DNA of 64,000 nucleotides from Prionace glauca (GCA_037974335.1 CM075760.1:15804059-15868058); one strand, 5' to 3'. Positions 33,250 through 43,854 are shown, numbered from the stretch's first letter. A program made the numbers and translations. The notes: a model not told the origin generated them from the letters alone.

Positions 33250-33720
33250 AGCGTCATGTATGTTTTGGCCCTCTAAAGGAGCAATTCATCCAACAACACT
33301 CTGTACCCCACAGTCCAGCATTTTGTTCATTTTCAGACAATTATCCAATTCCATTTTGAACCCTTTAATTGGCGCTGCCTGCACCACACTCTCAAACAGC
33401 ACATTCCAGATCTGGATCACTCACTGTCTGACAATGTTTTTCGTGATGTCTCCATGTTTCTTCCACCAATTTATTACAACCCGCGCCCTCTGTGTCAAGA
33501 TCTTTCTGTCATTGACCAGTTTCTCTCTATCTACTCTATCAAGACCCCTCAGGATTTTGAATGTCTCATTAAAGTCACATTAGCAACTTTCTGTCAAAGA
33601 AATTAGTCCGAACCTCTCCAAAATATTTTCGTCACCGAAGTTTCTGATCTCTGGAATTATTCTCGTGCTTTTCTTCCCTGCTTTCAGCCTATTGACTTTA
33701 CATCCTGCCTTACGTTCGCT
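33250..33720 (-). mobile_element. Old CR1 LINE 3' region
   Basis: The reverse strand reads a CR1 C-terminal theme (KILRGLDRVDREKLF-like as best preserved in arm B) and the RESGARRFGLIS-like stretch. Its mirror partner 49,025-49,470 is about 94% identical. The insertion predates the duplication. Confidence 0.8.
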
Positions 33721-34030
33721 GCCCCAAATTGGAACGATTTTTTCGGCTGACTATTTTCCATGTGTTAGCTACAAAAATAGCACAACTTCCTTGCTTCTGC
33801 ATTCTTTTCCCCAATAGACAAAAAAAACCTATTCCCTTTTTCTGTTTGCCGCTGTCTGAACCTATCTTGCATCATGAATGATTTATACACATATTCACTC
33901 CAGTCCCTCGGCGTCTATATTCACTTTCATGGCCTTTTCATTATTTCCATTTTTCTCTTCAAATTCTGCTGAACAAAACTAATCATGGAACTTTTCTCTG
34001 CAATAGGATAAATATCCAAATTACTCAACC

Positions 34031-34559
34031 ATTCCACCAATTAGTTCTTTTTTTGCGTTCAGAAGTTCTGAATGATCTAATGATGGTTGGCAATGTTTCC
34101 AAGTTTTGGATCGTTCACAGATTTTGAAAGTCTGGCCTCCACTTCAAGCTCTCAGGCATTACTATGTCGTGAATTTCAATGTTCATATAACCTTTTCCTG
34201 GCAACATGACTGCAAGATTTGTTCTACTCCGAAAAACAGCTACGAATTATTTCCTGGCACTCAGACAATTTCCTATCCATGTTGCTCCTACCATTTTATT
34301 CTCTGATCTCCACAGTTACTCACAAGGCTGCGGTGCAGCACAGTATCACATGAACTTTGGACGCCCATTCAGAGAAATACACTCACAAACTATCTGTTAC
34401 TCAGCATAAAACTCAAACAAGTTAATTAAACTCGATCTGACCTGAACAAATACATTCTGGCTGAATTTGTGAAGAAACATACAATTGGGATGATTTCTGC
34501 AGTGATGAAGAGAGTGAAGATATAAATGTTAAATGTGCTAACGGCACAAAGATAGATCG
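34031..34559. other. Left part of the unduplicated centre, no gene seen
   Basis: Similarity to arm B stops near 34,030. The DNA up to the CR1 fragment shows only short frames. Confidence 0.5.
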
Positions 34560-34930
34560 GAAATTTGGCGGTTGGCGAGGGCAGTGGGCATATCTCGAAT
34601 ATTGTGCACAGTTGTTGTCTCCTTATCTTAAAAAAAGGTTAATGTGTTAAAATAATAGTTCAGAGGAGTTTCACTGAACCATTGCCAGCTATGTTTGGGT
34701 TACCTTATGAGAAAAGGATAGTGACATCAGGTTTGTACCCAGAGAGTTCAAAAGAGTAAGAGGCAAATTGACTGAAACCTTCAAAACTCTAAGTGGTGCT
34801 AACAGTGTGGATGTTAAACGGAAGTTTACTCTTGTCCAGTGTGTGGCTGTATTGGGTGTGTCTCTGAGTGCAGATATTTTGGGTCTTGTTTCTGCGCCTG
34901 TTTCCAATGCTGTACTGTCCACGGGAGGGC
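34560..34930 (+). mobile_element. Old CR1 LINE fragment
   Basis: GGGCATATCTCGAATATTGT, ACTGAAACCTTCAAAACTCT and CTAACAGTGTGGATGTTAAA follow the order of the CR1 ORF2 C-terminus (LEYC, ETFK, VDVKR). It is heavily mutated, with no tail. Confidence 0.65.
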
Positions 34931-35256
34931 GCTCTCTGATCACTTATCCAACATCATACTCTCCTTTTGCAGAAAATGATGATTTGCTGATACGAAAATG
35001 AGCAGAGAAAATAAATCTTATCAAATCAAATTGCATTTTTTCCGTTCTTTTGATTCAACCTTTAACTTCAATACATTTATTTAACACCAACATCTTTATT
35101 CTGAATGAATTTCTCTGAAAGAGACAACATTGAAATGCAAGCATGACTGACCAACAAGAGAACTCGAGTCACTGGAGCTATCGCTCCTGTTTTCAATCAG
35201 GAAGCAATTCCAGGTCCTCTTCGTTCATCTGTTGCACGCAATCAACAAATTGTCAT

Positions 35257-35327
35257 TCCCTGACCCGAATTAAACCCAGGCCGCGATGGTGAGAGGGCTG
35301 ATTCCAAACAGATAGACCATTAGGGAA
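35257..35327 (-). pseudogene. tRNA-Glu(CTC)-like pseudogene
   Basis: The minus strand reads TCCCTAATGGTCTATCTGTT, then CCCTCTCACCATCGCGGCC, GGGTTTAATT and GGGTCAGGGA. This keeps the tRNA-Glu acceptor ends and CTC anticodon loop, but the A box, the B box and several stem pairs are broken. It is probably not transcribed. Confidence 0.7.
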
Positions 35328-36035
35328 GATAGCGATGGAACATTTAGCCCGCCTTTCCACTTCATAATTTTAAAAAAATATATACACAAGGAATATTTGT
35401 TGGACAAAAGTCATGTCCAGAAAGAACATGAATGACTCCTTCAGCCAATGAAACACTAATTGTTGGTATCTGGAACAAGAAATCGACAGTGAGGTGAAAT
35501 AGTCTCACAGGTTTTTCATGTGATTTTTTTAATTTCCAAAACTGTCCAATCTCGTCACTGCTGATACTGTGAAACTTACGAGGTAAACACACAACAGATT
35601 CTCGTCACTTCAAACTATCTGCTTTCCACCTCAGCATTTTGCAGATTTAAAAGCACCGTTCTTTAAAAGTTTTAGACTATCCTCATTGTACTGATTATTA
35701 CCGACTTGCTGTGTATTTTATATATTGATAAAACCTGTACTTGTAATATAAACAGCAATAGACATTCTCTGCTGGTGTGGCAGCTTTGTGCGCACATACA
35801 ATTCTAAACACTTCCATGCTTTCGCTGTTCTGAATTATAACGATTATTGCGTTTGCAAACTTGGAAAATATTTTCAAATCACCTGACTCATTTCAAATTG
35901 TTTTTGTTAAATGTTAATGCAGTACATAATCTCACAGCCATAGGACTTTTACAAACCCTTATGTCTTTAATGATATAATACAACTGCAGTTATAGAGAAA
36001 TGGAGAAAAATTGGGGCAAGTGCTATTTTCTGAAT
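35328..36035. other. Centre, no gene; repeat related to 47.68-47.83 kb
   Basis: The stretch around GACTCCTTCAGCCAATGAAA to GACAGTGAGGTGAAATAGTC (35.43-35.51 kb) recurs, diverged, at 47.74-47.82 kb. Both follow a tRNA-Glu-like sequence. The rest is unique. Confidence 0.5.
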
Positions 36036-36088
36036 CTTTGTCAAACAGCTTACTGATATCCATATAGACGACATCAACGGCTCGTTTC
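36036..36088 (-). mobile_element. 50-bp CR1 sliver
   Basis: TCCATATAGACGACATCAAC with its flanks matches the CR1-B reverse transcriptase around the VVYMDFSKAFDK codons (minus strand). It is an isolated fragment without the rest of the element. Confidence 0.75.
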
Positions 36089-36636
36089 AATGCTGGGTCT
36101 CGTTCGTCCTGCTCAGCCTCCTAAGTGAGTGAGTTTCTGCAGACGGAAGCTCGCCTCTTCCACCACCAGCAGTGTGGCCTGAGTTCCCTTTACTGGGAGA
36201 CAATGTGGTCGAGAGGCTAAACCCGCTGTGTCTGTTTCAGGCCCTGAATTTCTCACTGGCGGAGATGGAGAGCAGGAGCTGGAGTGCCTGGAATTCTTTC
36301 TGAAGTTCGTGGTGTGCTGGGAATTGATTTTTTTTCTTGCAATGGTTGGGGATTTTTGGCTTGTAGATGATTGAAGCATTCCCATGGGAGGGTATCTCCC
36401 AAACAGAATTGATAGGAAACAGGCCCTGATAGGAACGTCCCTCACAACCACGCGGATCCATTGCCATGATTCTTTACTAATAACCTATCAACTGCCTTTA
36501 AGTGCCCCTCCCGGTTGATGGGAATGGCACTGGGTGTCAACTTCCACCCTTGGAAGATCAGACTTAACTTTGGGCAAAGTGATCTTCCCATGAGAAATTC
36601 TGCTTGGGGGCTTCCTGTTGTTGAAGAAGAAATCTG
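36089..36636. other. 3' flank of the GPCR exon, no gene called
   Basis: The frames here (for example minus 36,113-36,451) have no recognised domain. This may include the 3' UTR of the receptor gene, which ends translation at 36,637. Confidence 0.4.
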
Positions 36637-37532
36637 TTATTCAGTAAGTAATTTCACAATTGCATTAAATGGAAATCTGATCACATTCTTCAGATCCTCT
36701 CTGAATTGTGTCTGGGTCACTGAATAAATGTATGTATTGGTGCAGCAACTCAGGAGTTGGAGCATAAATCCCAATTCCCGCACAAATGCAGGAATATAAA
36801 AATTAATTAAGTTTAAATTATATAATCGTTCACAAAAGGAGTGGATAAGTAAGACTGACCATAGCAGGATAAAATTTCCTGATAGAGCAAACAGTAAGAT
36901 AATGGATTTTCTTCTCTTCACTGTCTCTGGGTCCTTTGAACTATCCATGCGCTTGTGACTCTGAAGTCTCCTGCGGAATTTGATCGACCCTAGAATGTGT
37001 TTAATGGTGAAAACATTCAGCAACAAAATCAACAAAAAAGGAATGAACGGTGTTAAAATATAATGCAGATTTTCAACTGCTCCCCATGCTTCAGAAGAGA
37101 GGACATCAAAGTCTACATAACAAAAATGGGGAATATTCTGAATCGCATATCTATCACCATACATGAAATACCAGAAAATGTTCTTTACACTGAATAGCAC
37201 ACTCACAGTTCCGAGAACCACTGTTGCAGTTTTCTCAGTGCAGTATTTTATTTTCAGCTTCTGACAAGTAATAGCCACAAATCGATCAAAGGTGAAAGAG
37301 ACAGTGAACCAGACAGAGCAATCAGTGACTGCATAAAGCAACACAGCATGGATATTACATATTTTAATATGGTAAATGATTAAAAATTCAAACTTCATGG
37401 GAATTTGCCTCAAAATGAGATCGATGATAATGACCAGTAGATCCGCTGCTGACATGGAAATGAGGTAACGTATCACACTTTTGGAAAGACCACACTTCCC
37501 TCCCGAGAGGATAAGAATCGTCAATACATTCA
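36637..37532 (-). CDS. GPR139-like class A GPCR, main exon (exon 2)
   Basis: The exon opens at acceptor TTATCTTCCTTCCAG|TGAAT in phase 1, so the first residue (V) is split. It runs uninterrupted for about 298 codons to TAA. It covers the end of TM1 (NVLTILILS), GGKCGLSKS, TM2 (ISMSAADLLVIIIDLIL) and TM3 with a conserved cysteine and FTFDRFVAITC (DRF in place of DRY). The ECL2 cysteine (HFCYVDFD), TM5, a KRRKS loop before TM6, and TM7 with CCTNTYIYSV in place of NPxxY follow, then a short tail. The KCGLSK loop and the split in TM1 are what I know from the large GPR139-related set in cartilaginous fish. It should be a plasma-membrane receptor, ligand unknown. The first exon appears damaged, so it may be a pseudogene or may use another exon 1. 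Confidence 0.85.
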
Positions 37533-38100
37533 CTGGAAGGAAGATAAATACAATTCACTTGTATTTTAGACTGAGCACAAGAGAAGCAATCTCTCAGGAT
37601 CCTTGGTAACAGCTGAAACATTTTTATTAAATCCACCTCAGAATAGACTAAGTTCACCTATTCTGCTTGAGACAAAGTTCACAGCAGAAAAGCCCCGCTA
37701 TGATGTAGCAAGAAACCAAATTCACCAGTTAATAAAGTCTCCCATTTGCTGCCTTCTTCAGGTTTGTATGTGGGGGACACAGTGGTGCCAGTAGGTTTGG
37801 AGCAAATGTTTCTGGTCTGGATGACTCTGCTTTGATTGTGCTGAAGGCTGTGCAGTTGAAGATGTTAAATCAGCTGATTTGGAATTGGCTGTGAATCATA
37901 ATACTGGAAATCATGTTACATAACGACAACCGTAAAGTGGAAAGATTGAAAGTGAATGTCAGGTAGTGTGAGGATAGCTGTGTGGTAAGGAGAAATGTTT
38001 CCAGTGCATTCACAGCAACAAACCATGAAAGTTACACAGAATAATATCAATAACTGGGTAACATAGACAAGGACAATGAACATAGAGAATTATGACTTAC

Positions 38101-38208
38101 CAGTGACACCAACTACAGCAAGGAATCCTTTGTAAATCTACAGTAAATCCTTTGGATGTCGTAAAATACCCAAAGAATACGAAGCTCAGGTGGTATAATC
38201 CAGAACAT
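38101..38208 (-). pseudogene. Candidate exon 1 of the GPCR, out of frame
   Basis: A donor G|GTAAGTC at 38,101/38,100 follows ...FLAVVGVT in the phase needed by exon 2, giving FLAVVGVTVNVLTI across the splice, a good TM1. Upstream, MFWIIPPELRILWVFYDIQ (from ATG 38,208) looks like the extracellular N-terminus, but it is in another frame and meets a stop. The change of frame lies in a stretch where AAAGGATT occurs twice (about 38,120-38,150). Read straight through, the exon cannot encode the receptor. The 568-bp intron is A+T-rich. Confidence 0.6.
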
Positions 38209-38550
38209 GGCTCTGAAATTCAATGATCGCTGGCTGTACTAGAGACCATTCCCAGTTAAACAATATTGCACACAGTGTGAAATTTCCTATTTATAAATTT
38301 CTAATGTCCCCATTGGAACAATTAAACCGTGTGCTGAGGGACATGAATCACACTCTCTGAACAAACAAGATGACTTCATCTTTTCTTGCAAATTATATGG
38401 TTATTGTCCTTTTTATGCTTGTTAAAAAATCCGAATGAAGGCAAACATTTTGGTTCATGCACCTTGGCAAAAAAAAGAACATTGATTAACAATGTGTTGC
38501 TGAACTGAAGAGAGTTGAAACCGTTGTGAATATTGCTGTCACACATTGTC

Positions 38551-39272
38551 AGCCTATCCGTTTTCCAACAGATCTCGAAAGACAGATAAGTCAACACCGG
38601 GAACAAAATAGTGAGGCTGAAATCATTTTGTTTGCAAGAACACACAACAGAATGGTTGTCAATAAATACTTACATATTAAGCGTTCTTCAGCTGAAAAAC
38701 ATGAACTGTTTGGTGTTTCCATGCACTCAGGGAAGGCAGAGATGGGGTGAAGGTTATCACTGGGAAAACTGAAGGGGAATTGCTAAAAGAGATCATTTCT
38801 CCAAAGGGGGTTATCAGAAAATAGATTATTTAAAATAAATAAGCACGCAAATGTCTATGATATTTCTTCGACATAGAACCATAAAATTCCTACAGTTCAG
38901 AAGAAAGGTTATCTTGGCCCACCGAGTCTGCATCCCACCCAGGTCCTCCCCTCTGCCCTATCCCCATTAGCCCCACACATTTACCATGGCTAATCCACAT
39001 ACTCTAAGGGAAAATAACGGGCAATTTTTGCATGGTGAATCCAACTAATATGATCTGTTGTAATATAAATGAGGGACGGGTTTTGTGCAGTAATACAGAG
39101 ACAGAGCTGAATGCACTAGTTATCGATACAGCACCTGTACTAAAATGAATGCAGACTGGGCCCAGTTCAGTCATTACTGAGAGAGTGTATACAGTATATT
39201 ACTAACCAGCGTGGTGTTTTCTCATCTAAATGGAGACATGACATACTTAGTTTTGACAAAGACAAGGTCTTT
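38551..39272 (+). repeat. 0.7-kb block present three times (central copy)
   Basis: A direct copy of 31,245-31,958. It shares several variants with the inverted copy in arm B rather than with arm A (GGCAGAGATGGGGTGAAGGT). It includes SINE tail sequence at 38,872-39,060. It shows a dispersed duplication into the centre. Confidence 0.85.
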
Positions 39273-39378
39273 GTGAAGGATAAAATGTGAAGGATAAACT
39301 TGCATTTGGTGAATAAAAAGTCCGAAATATAATAAAAATTCATGGATAAATCAACATTTTAAAGAAATTGCATCAGCT

Positions 39379-39450
39379 TCCCTGGTGGCCTAGTGGTTAA
39401 GATTCGGCGCTCTCAGTACTACAATCTGGGTTCGGCTCCCGCTCAGGGAA
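39379..39450 (+). tRNA. tRNA-Glu(CTC)-like, degenerate
   Basis: TCCCTGG and TCAGGGA pair as the acceptor stem with one wobble. The A box TGGCCTAGTGG is perfect and the anticodon loop holds CTC. The 3' side of the anticodon stem (TACTA opposite CGGCG) does not pair, and the B box has G for the invariant A (GGTTCGGCTCC). It is probably a tRNA-Glu pseudogene rather than a working gene. Confidence 0.65.
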
Positions 39451-39780
39451 TGTAGATTTATTGCTGTACAACAATCCTGCGTTACTTCTCGGTCTGCAAC
39501 TGTCAGAATCAATATTAGGGAGATTTATTTGTTTGTGTCTGAATTGGAAAAGTCACATGTGAAGAATCAAAAAGAAATTAAGAGAGCGATAGGCGAGAAA
39601 GGGCTGATGGTACGAAATGCTGATGCGGTTAAAATCTAGCTGTTAATGGGGGAAAATTTATTGTTTCTACTGACACAAATATAAGAACATAAGAACATAA
39701 GAAATAGGAGCAGGAGTAGGCCATCTGGCCCTTCGAGCCTGCCCCGCCATTCAATAAGATCATGGCTGATCTGTCGTGAC

Positions 39781-42690
39781 TCAGCTCCACCTTCCCGCCC
39801 TCTCCCCATAACCCTTAATCCCTTCTCTTATCAAAAACCCATCAACCCGTTTGTTAAAAATATTTAGCGCGGCAGCCTCCACCACTTCAACGGGCAGAGA
39901 ATTCCAGAGATTCACCACCCTTTGAGTGAAGAAGTTCCTCCTCAACTCTGTTCTAAACCGCCCCCCCTTTATCTTGAGGCTGTGCCCCCTAGTCCTACTG
40001 TCTTTTTTGAGCGGGAACAGTCTCTCCACCTCTATCCTATCCATCCCATTCATCATCTTATACGTCTCAATGAGATCTCCCCTCATTCTTCTAAACTCTA
40101 ACGAGTACAAGCCTAGTTTATTCAGCCTCTCCTCATAGCTCAATCCCCTCAACTCCGGTATCAGCCGAGTAAACCTCCTCTGCACTCCCTCCAGGGCCAA
40201 AACATCCTTGCGCAGGTGCGGCGCCCAAAACTGCACACAGTACTCCAGCTGCGGCCTCACCAATGCCCTATACAGCTGCAGCAAGACCTCCCTACTTTTA
40301 TATTCAATCCCCTTCGCTATGAAGGCCAGCATCCCATTCGCCTTCCTGACCACCTGCTGTACCTGCAAGCTGGGTTTTTGCGACTCATGCACAAGGACCC
40401 CGAGGTCCCTCTGCACCGTCGCCTGCTGCAGTTTTTCGCCCCGTAAGTAATAGTCCTTCCTACCATTCCTCCTACCAAAGTGGACCACCTCACACTTGCC
40501 AACATTAAATTCCATTTGCCATTTCCTGGCCCATTCGCCCAGCCTATCTAGATCCTTCTGCAGACTCTCCACACCCTCCGCACAATTTGCCTTTCCCCCA
40601 ATCTTGGTGTCATCAGCAAATTTCGACACCCTGCACTCGGTTCCCTCCTCCAGATCATCTATATAAATGGTAAATAGCTGAGGCCCCAGCACCGACCCCT
40701 GGGGCACCCCACTAGTCACCAACCGCCAATCCGAATAGCATCCATTGACCCCCACTCTCTGCCTCCTATTTGACAACCAATCCTCTATCCACGCTAACAC
40801 CCTACCCCCAACTCCATGCCCCCTGACCTTCTGCAATAACCTCTTGTGAGGTACCTTGTCAAACGCCTTCTGAAAATCCAGAAAGACCACATCCACCGGC
40901 TCTCCTCCATCCACTGCCCTAGACACATCCTCATAGAACTCCAGTAAATTTGTCAGACACGACTTCCCTTTAATGAAACCGTGTTGCGTCCGCCCTATCA
41001 AGCAATTCCCCTCAAGATGCCTCGCTATTTCCTCCTTAATGACGGTTTCTAACATTTTACCTACCACAGACGTTAAACTAACCGGCCTATAATTCCCCGC
41101 CTTTTGCCTGCCACCCTTCTTAAACAACGGCGTAACATTAGCCGTTTTCCAATCTTCCGGCACTTCCCCGGAATCCAGCGACGTCTGGAAAATAACCACC
41201 AAGGCATCCACTATCACCTCCGCCATTTCTTTCAGAACCCTCGGATGCATTCCATCCGGTCCTGGGGACTTGTCCACAATCAGCCCCTCCAGTCTGTCGA
41301 GCACCACCTCTCTAGTAACAGTAATGTCATTAAGACCCTCCATTCCTACCACCTTTCCATCGCTAACACCCGGCAAATTATTCACGTCCTCCTCCGTGAA
41401 GACAGAAACAAAGAAGTTATTCAAGACCTTAGCCATATCCCTATCCCCTACCACTAGCTCCCCTTTCTCATCCTCTAAAGGACCAACGTTTATCCTAGCC
41501 AGCCTCTTCCTTTTTATATATTTATAAAAACTCTTGCTATCCTTTTTTATATTAAGTGCTAGCCCAGCCTCATAGCTTCTCCTACCCTCCTTTATCAATT
41601 TCTTTGTCAATCTTTGTTGACATTTAAACCTTTCCCAATCCTCTTCTCGCCCACTGCTCTTAGCTACTCTAAACTCCTCCGCTTTTAATTTAACACTTTC
41701 CTTCACCTCCTTCGTTATCCACGGCTTATTACCTCTCCTCCTACTGTCCTTTTTAACCATCGGAATAAATTTCTGCTGAGCACCAAGAAAGATCTCCTTA
41801 AAGATCCTCCACTGCTTCTCAGCAGACCTACCTTCCAACGCGTTCCCCCAGTCCACATTCGCCAATTCTTCTCTCATCCTACCATACTCCCCTCTATTCA
41901 AACAAAGGACGCGTGTCTGGGAACCCACTTTCTCCTCCTCCATCTGCACCAGAAACTCCACCATACAATGATCACTCTCTCCAAGAGGATCCTTCACCGC
42001 AAGGTCCCTAATTCTACCCGCCTCATTACATAGCACCAGATCCAAGATAGCTCGCTCCCTCGTCGGCTCCAACACACACTGTTCAAGGAAATTATCCCGG
42101 CAGCATTCCAAGAACTCCTCCTCGAGCCCACCTCGTCCAACATGGGTCGACCAATCAATATGCAGATTGAAATCTCCCATAACTACTGCCGTCCCATTCC
42201 TGCACGCTGCACTTATTTGCGCGTTAACAGCCCGCCCCACCTCCAGATCATTATTCGGGGGCCTATAGACGACACCCACTAGCGTCTTCCTCCCTTTTCT
42301 GTTCCTAATCTCCACCCACAACGATTCCACTTTCTGCTCCTTGGCTCCGATATCATCCCTTGCTACCACCTTGATACTATCCTTAATCAGCAGAGCTACT
42401 CCACCCCCTCTTTCCTCCTGCCTATCCTTCCTGAACACTTGATAACCCTGTACATTCATCTCCCAGTCCCTGTCACCTTGCAGCCACGTCTCTGTAATGG
42501 CCACCAGATCGTATCCATTTGTGTCGATCTGCGCCATCAGCTCATCCACTTTATTCCGAATGCTTCGTGCATTCAGATAAAGCGCTTTCATCCCAGCCTT
42601 CACCTGGACCCTACTTGCCGTAACGCCACCAATTGGGACATCCTTTGCCTCTTCCCTTACCTGTACCCTATCCTTAACTTTAGACCTCAT
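39781..42690 (-). CDS. CR1 ORF2: endonuclease and reverse transcriptase
   Basis: The likely start is ATG at 42,690 (MRSKVKDRVQ), 36 nt past the ORF1 stop, giving 969 residues. The open frame continues farther upstream inside ORF1, but only from a GTG. An APE-type endonuclease comes first: YLNARSIRNKVDEL, ITETWL, MGDFNLHIDW, GESDH. The reverse transcriptase follows: KSPGPDGMHPRVLKEM, VVFLDFQKAFDKVPHK, SGVPQGSVLGPQLF and the catalytic KFADDTKIGG. The thumb and C-terminal part are [20 protein letters not shown] and [20 protein letters not shown], ending GERAGRWS. The protein nicks target DNA and copies its RNA there. The length and domain order are complete for CR1. Confidence 0.95.
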   Translation of the reverse strand: MRSKVKDRVQVREEAKDVPIGGVTASRVQVKAGMKALYLNARSIRNKVDELMAQIDTNGYDLVAITETWLQGDRDWEMNVQGYQVFRKDRQEERGGGVALLIKDSIKVVARDDIGAKEQKVESLWVEIRNRKGRKTLVGVVYRPPNNDLEVGRAVNAQISAACRNGTAVVMGDFNLHIDWSTHVGRGGLEEEFLECCRDNFLEQCVLEPTRERAILDLVLCNEAGRIRDLAVKDPLGESDHCMVEFLVQMEEEKVGSQTRVLCLNRGEYGRMREELANVDWGNALEGRSAEKQWRIFKEIFLGAQQKFIPMVKKDSRRRGNKPWITKEVKESVKLKAEEFRVAKSSGREEDWERFKCQQRLTKKLIKEGRRSYEAGLALNIKKDSKSFYKYIKRKRLARINVGPLEDEKGELVVGDRDMAKVLNNFFVSVFTEEDVNNLPGVSDGKVVGMEGLNDITVTREVVLDRLEGLIVDKSPGPDGMHPRVLKEMAEVIVDALVVIFQTSLDSGEVPEDWKTANVTPLFKKGGRQKAGNYRPVSLTSVVGKMLETVIKEEIARHLEGNCLIGRTQHGFIKGKSCLTNLLEFYEDVSRAVDGGEPVDVVFLDFQKAFDKVPHKRLLQKVRGHGVGGRVLAWIEDWLSNRRQRVGVNGCYSDWRLVTSGVPQGSVLGPQLFTIYIDDLEEGTECRVSKFADDTKIGGKANCAEGVESLQKDLDRLGEWARKWQMEFNVGKCEVVHFGRRNGRKDYYLRGEKLQQATVQRDLGVLVHESQKPSLQVQQVVRKANGMLAFIAKGIEYKSREVLLQLYRALVRPQLEYCVQFWAPHLRKDVLALEGVQRRFTRLIPELRGLSYEERLNKLGLYSLEFRRMRGDLIETYKMMNGMDRIEVERLFPLKKDSRTRGHSLKIKGGRFRTELRRNFFTQRVVNLWNSLPVEVVEAAALNIFNKRVDGFLIREGIKGYGERAGRWS

Positions 42691-42725
42691 AGCGTCACCT
42701 ACCCTCGCACCCTCCCCCCCCCTAA

Positions 42726-43625
42726 TTAGTTTAAAGCCTTGTCTACAGTCCTCTTTACTCGATTCGCCAGCACTCTGGTCCCAGCATGATTCAGACCAAC
42801 CCCATCCTGCCCGAACAGGTCCCACCTACCCCAATACTGGTGCCAATGCCCCATAAATTTGAACCCATTCCTCCCACACCAATCCCTGAGCCACCCATTT
42901 ACTTCCTTTATCCTATCAACCCTACACCCGTCTGCCCTCGGTTCAGGCAGTAGCCCAGAGATAACCACCTTGTCGGTTCTACTTTTTAATTCCATTCCCA
43001 GCTTCTCATACTCCCTTCCCAGATCCTCAGTCCGCATTTTGCCTACGTCGCCGGCACCCACATGTACTACAACGACTGGGTTCTCACCCTCCCACTCCAG
43101 ATTCCTCTGCAGCCCAGCTGCGACATCCTGTACCCGAGCACCAGGCAGACAACACACCCTTCTGTGCACTTTGTCATTGTGACAAAGGACAGTGTCAATA
43201 CCCTTCACCCCACTATCCCCAATCACTACTACGTTCCTTTTCCCCTTCTCTTTGCCTATGTCCTGCTGCATCACTGTACCGTGTGCAGTTTGCTCACCAA
43301 CCTCTCTTGCCTCGTCCTCTTCCAGACTGGAAGCAAGAACCTCAAACCTGTTATGCAGGTTAAGAGGCTGAGGCCTCCTCTCCTCACCCCCCTTCCTCCT
43401 CCCAGCAGCCCCCTTTTGTCCCTGACCCTTAGATTTAGCCAGTCTAGGGGCACCCTCTCTCCCCCTGATGAGCCTCAGTGTCTGTAGCTCAGAGGCCAGC
43501 TCATCCACCTTGAGCTGGAGCTCCTCCAGCAACCTGCACTTACTGCAGACATGGTCACTGGGAAGGACCCTGGGGTCCACCAGTTCCCACATCATACAGA
43601 AACCACACATCACATGCCCCTCCAT
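42726..43625 (-). CDS. CR1 ORF1: zinc-motif, coiled-coil, SGNH-esterase-like protein
   Basis: ATG at 43,625 opens 299 residues. CxxC pairs at C7/C10 and C27/C30 suggest a zinc-binding knuckle. A heptad-rich stretch (about 31-53, LLEELQLKVDELASELQTL) suggests a short coiled coil, and a basic low-complexity linker spans about 54-85. From about 130 an SGNH/GDSL hydrolase fold is indicated by VVVIGDSG (S138), VHVGAGD (190-193, the G.ND block) and DLFGQDGVGLNHAG. In known CR1 ORF1 proteins the last block usually has the catalytic histidine two or three residues after the Asp (DGxHLN). Here that place is G277, and a histidine occurs at 280. The protein probably binds element RNA; esterase activity is uncertain. 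Confidence 0.9.
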   Translation of the reverse strand: MEGHVMCGFCMMWELVDPRVLPSDHVCSKCRLLEELQLKVDELASELQTLRLIRGREGAPRLAKSKGQGQKGAAGRRKGGEERRPQPLNLHNRFEVLASSLEEDEAREVGEQTAHGTVMQQDIGKEKGKRNVVVIGDSGVKGIDTVLCHNDKVHRRVCCLPGARVQDVAAGLQRNLEWEGENPVVVVHVGAGDVGKMRTEDLGREYEKLGMELKSRTDKVVISGLLPEPRADGCRVDRIKEVNGWLRDWCGRNGFKFMGHWHQYWGRWDLFGQDGVGLNHAGTRVLANRVKRTVDKALN

Positions 43626-43854
43626 TATTCACTGTAATTTTTATGTGAAAAAATTTTTTCCTTGTTTCTTGCTGTAGTAGTAATTTTTTTCCTTGTTTTT
43701 TTTTCAAACGAACTCACCTGTCCTTTTTTCCCTCCAGCCCTTTTTGATATTAAGCCCTATTAGCTCACTCTGCTTCCCTCTCACTCCACTGCCCGCTCAG
43801 ACGCTGCCCGCTTCCTACACCAGGCCTCCTTTTAAACCTAGCGCTGATTAGAAG

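Larger units (their letters stand above)
10720..34030 (+). repeat. Arm A of a very large inverted duplication
   Basis: Blocks along the whole interval match, in reverse order and orientation, blocks of 48,740-64,000. Examples: 11.28-11.61 with 63.30-63.69; 19.2-19.47 with 60.7-61.0; 20.7-20.8 with 59.68-59.76; 24.36-24.4 with 55.53-55.6; 27.19-27.38 with 53.38-53.57; 30.47-31.17 with 50.9-51.6; 33.25-33.7 with 49.0-49.48; 33.85-34.03 with 48.74-48.9 kb. Arm A is longer (23 against 15 kb) because of extra LINE and SINE insertions and a longer minisatellite. By eye, identity is about 94-97% near the centre and about 87% at the outer end. Confidence 0.85.

Noticed and set aside
36113-36451. A small protein gene next to the receptor
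   Set aside because: No start context, domain or conservation could be seen; possibly receptor 3' UTR or worn repeat.
42691-42825. An upstream start for CR1 ORF2 at 42,825
   Set aside because: That codon is GTG and lies within ORF1; the ATG at 42,690 just after the ORF1 stop is more plausible.
39926-43677. Plus-strand open frames between 39.9 and 43.7 kb
   Set aside because: They are antisense shadows of the CR1 ORFs, which carry all recognisable domains.
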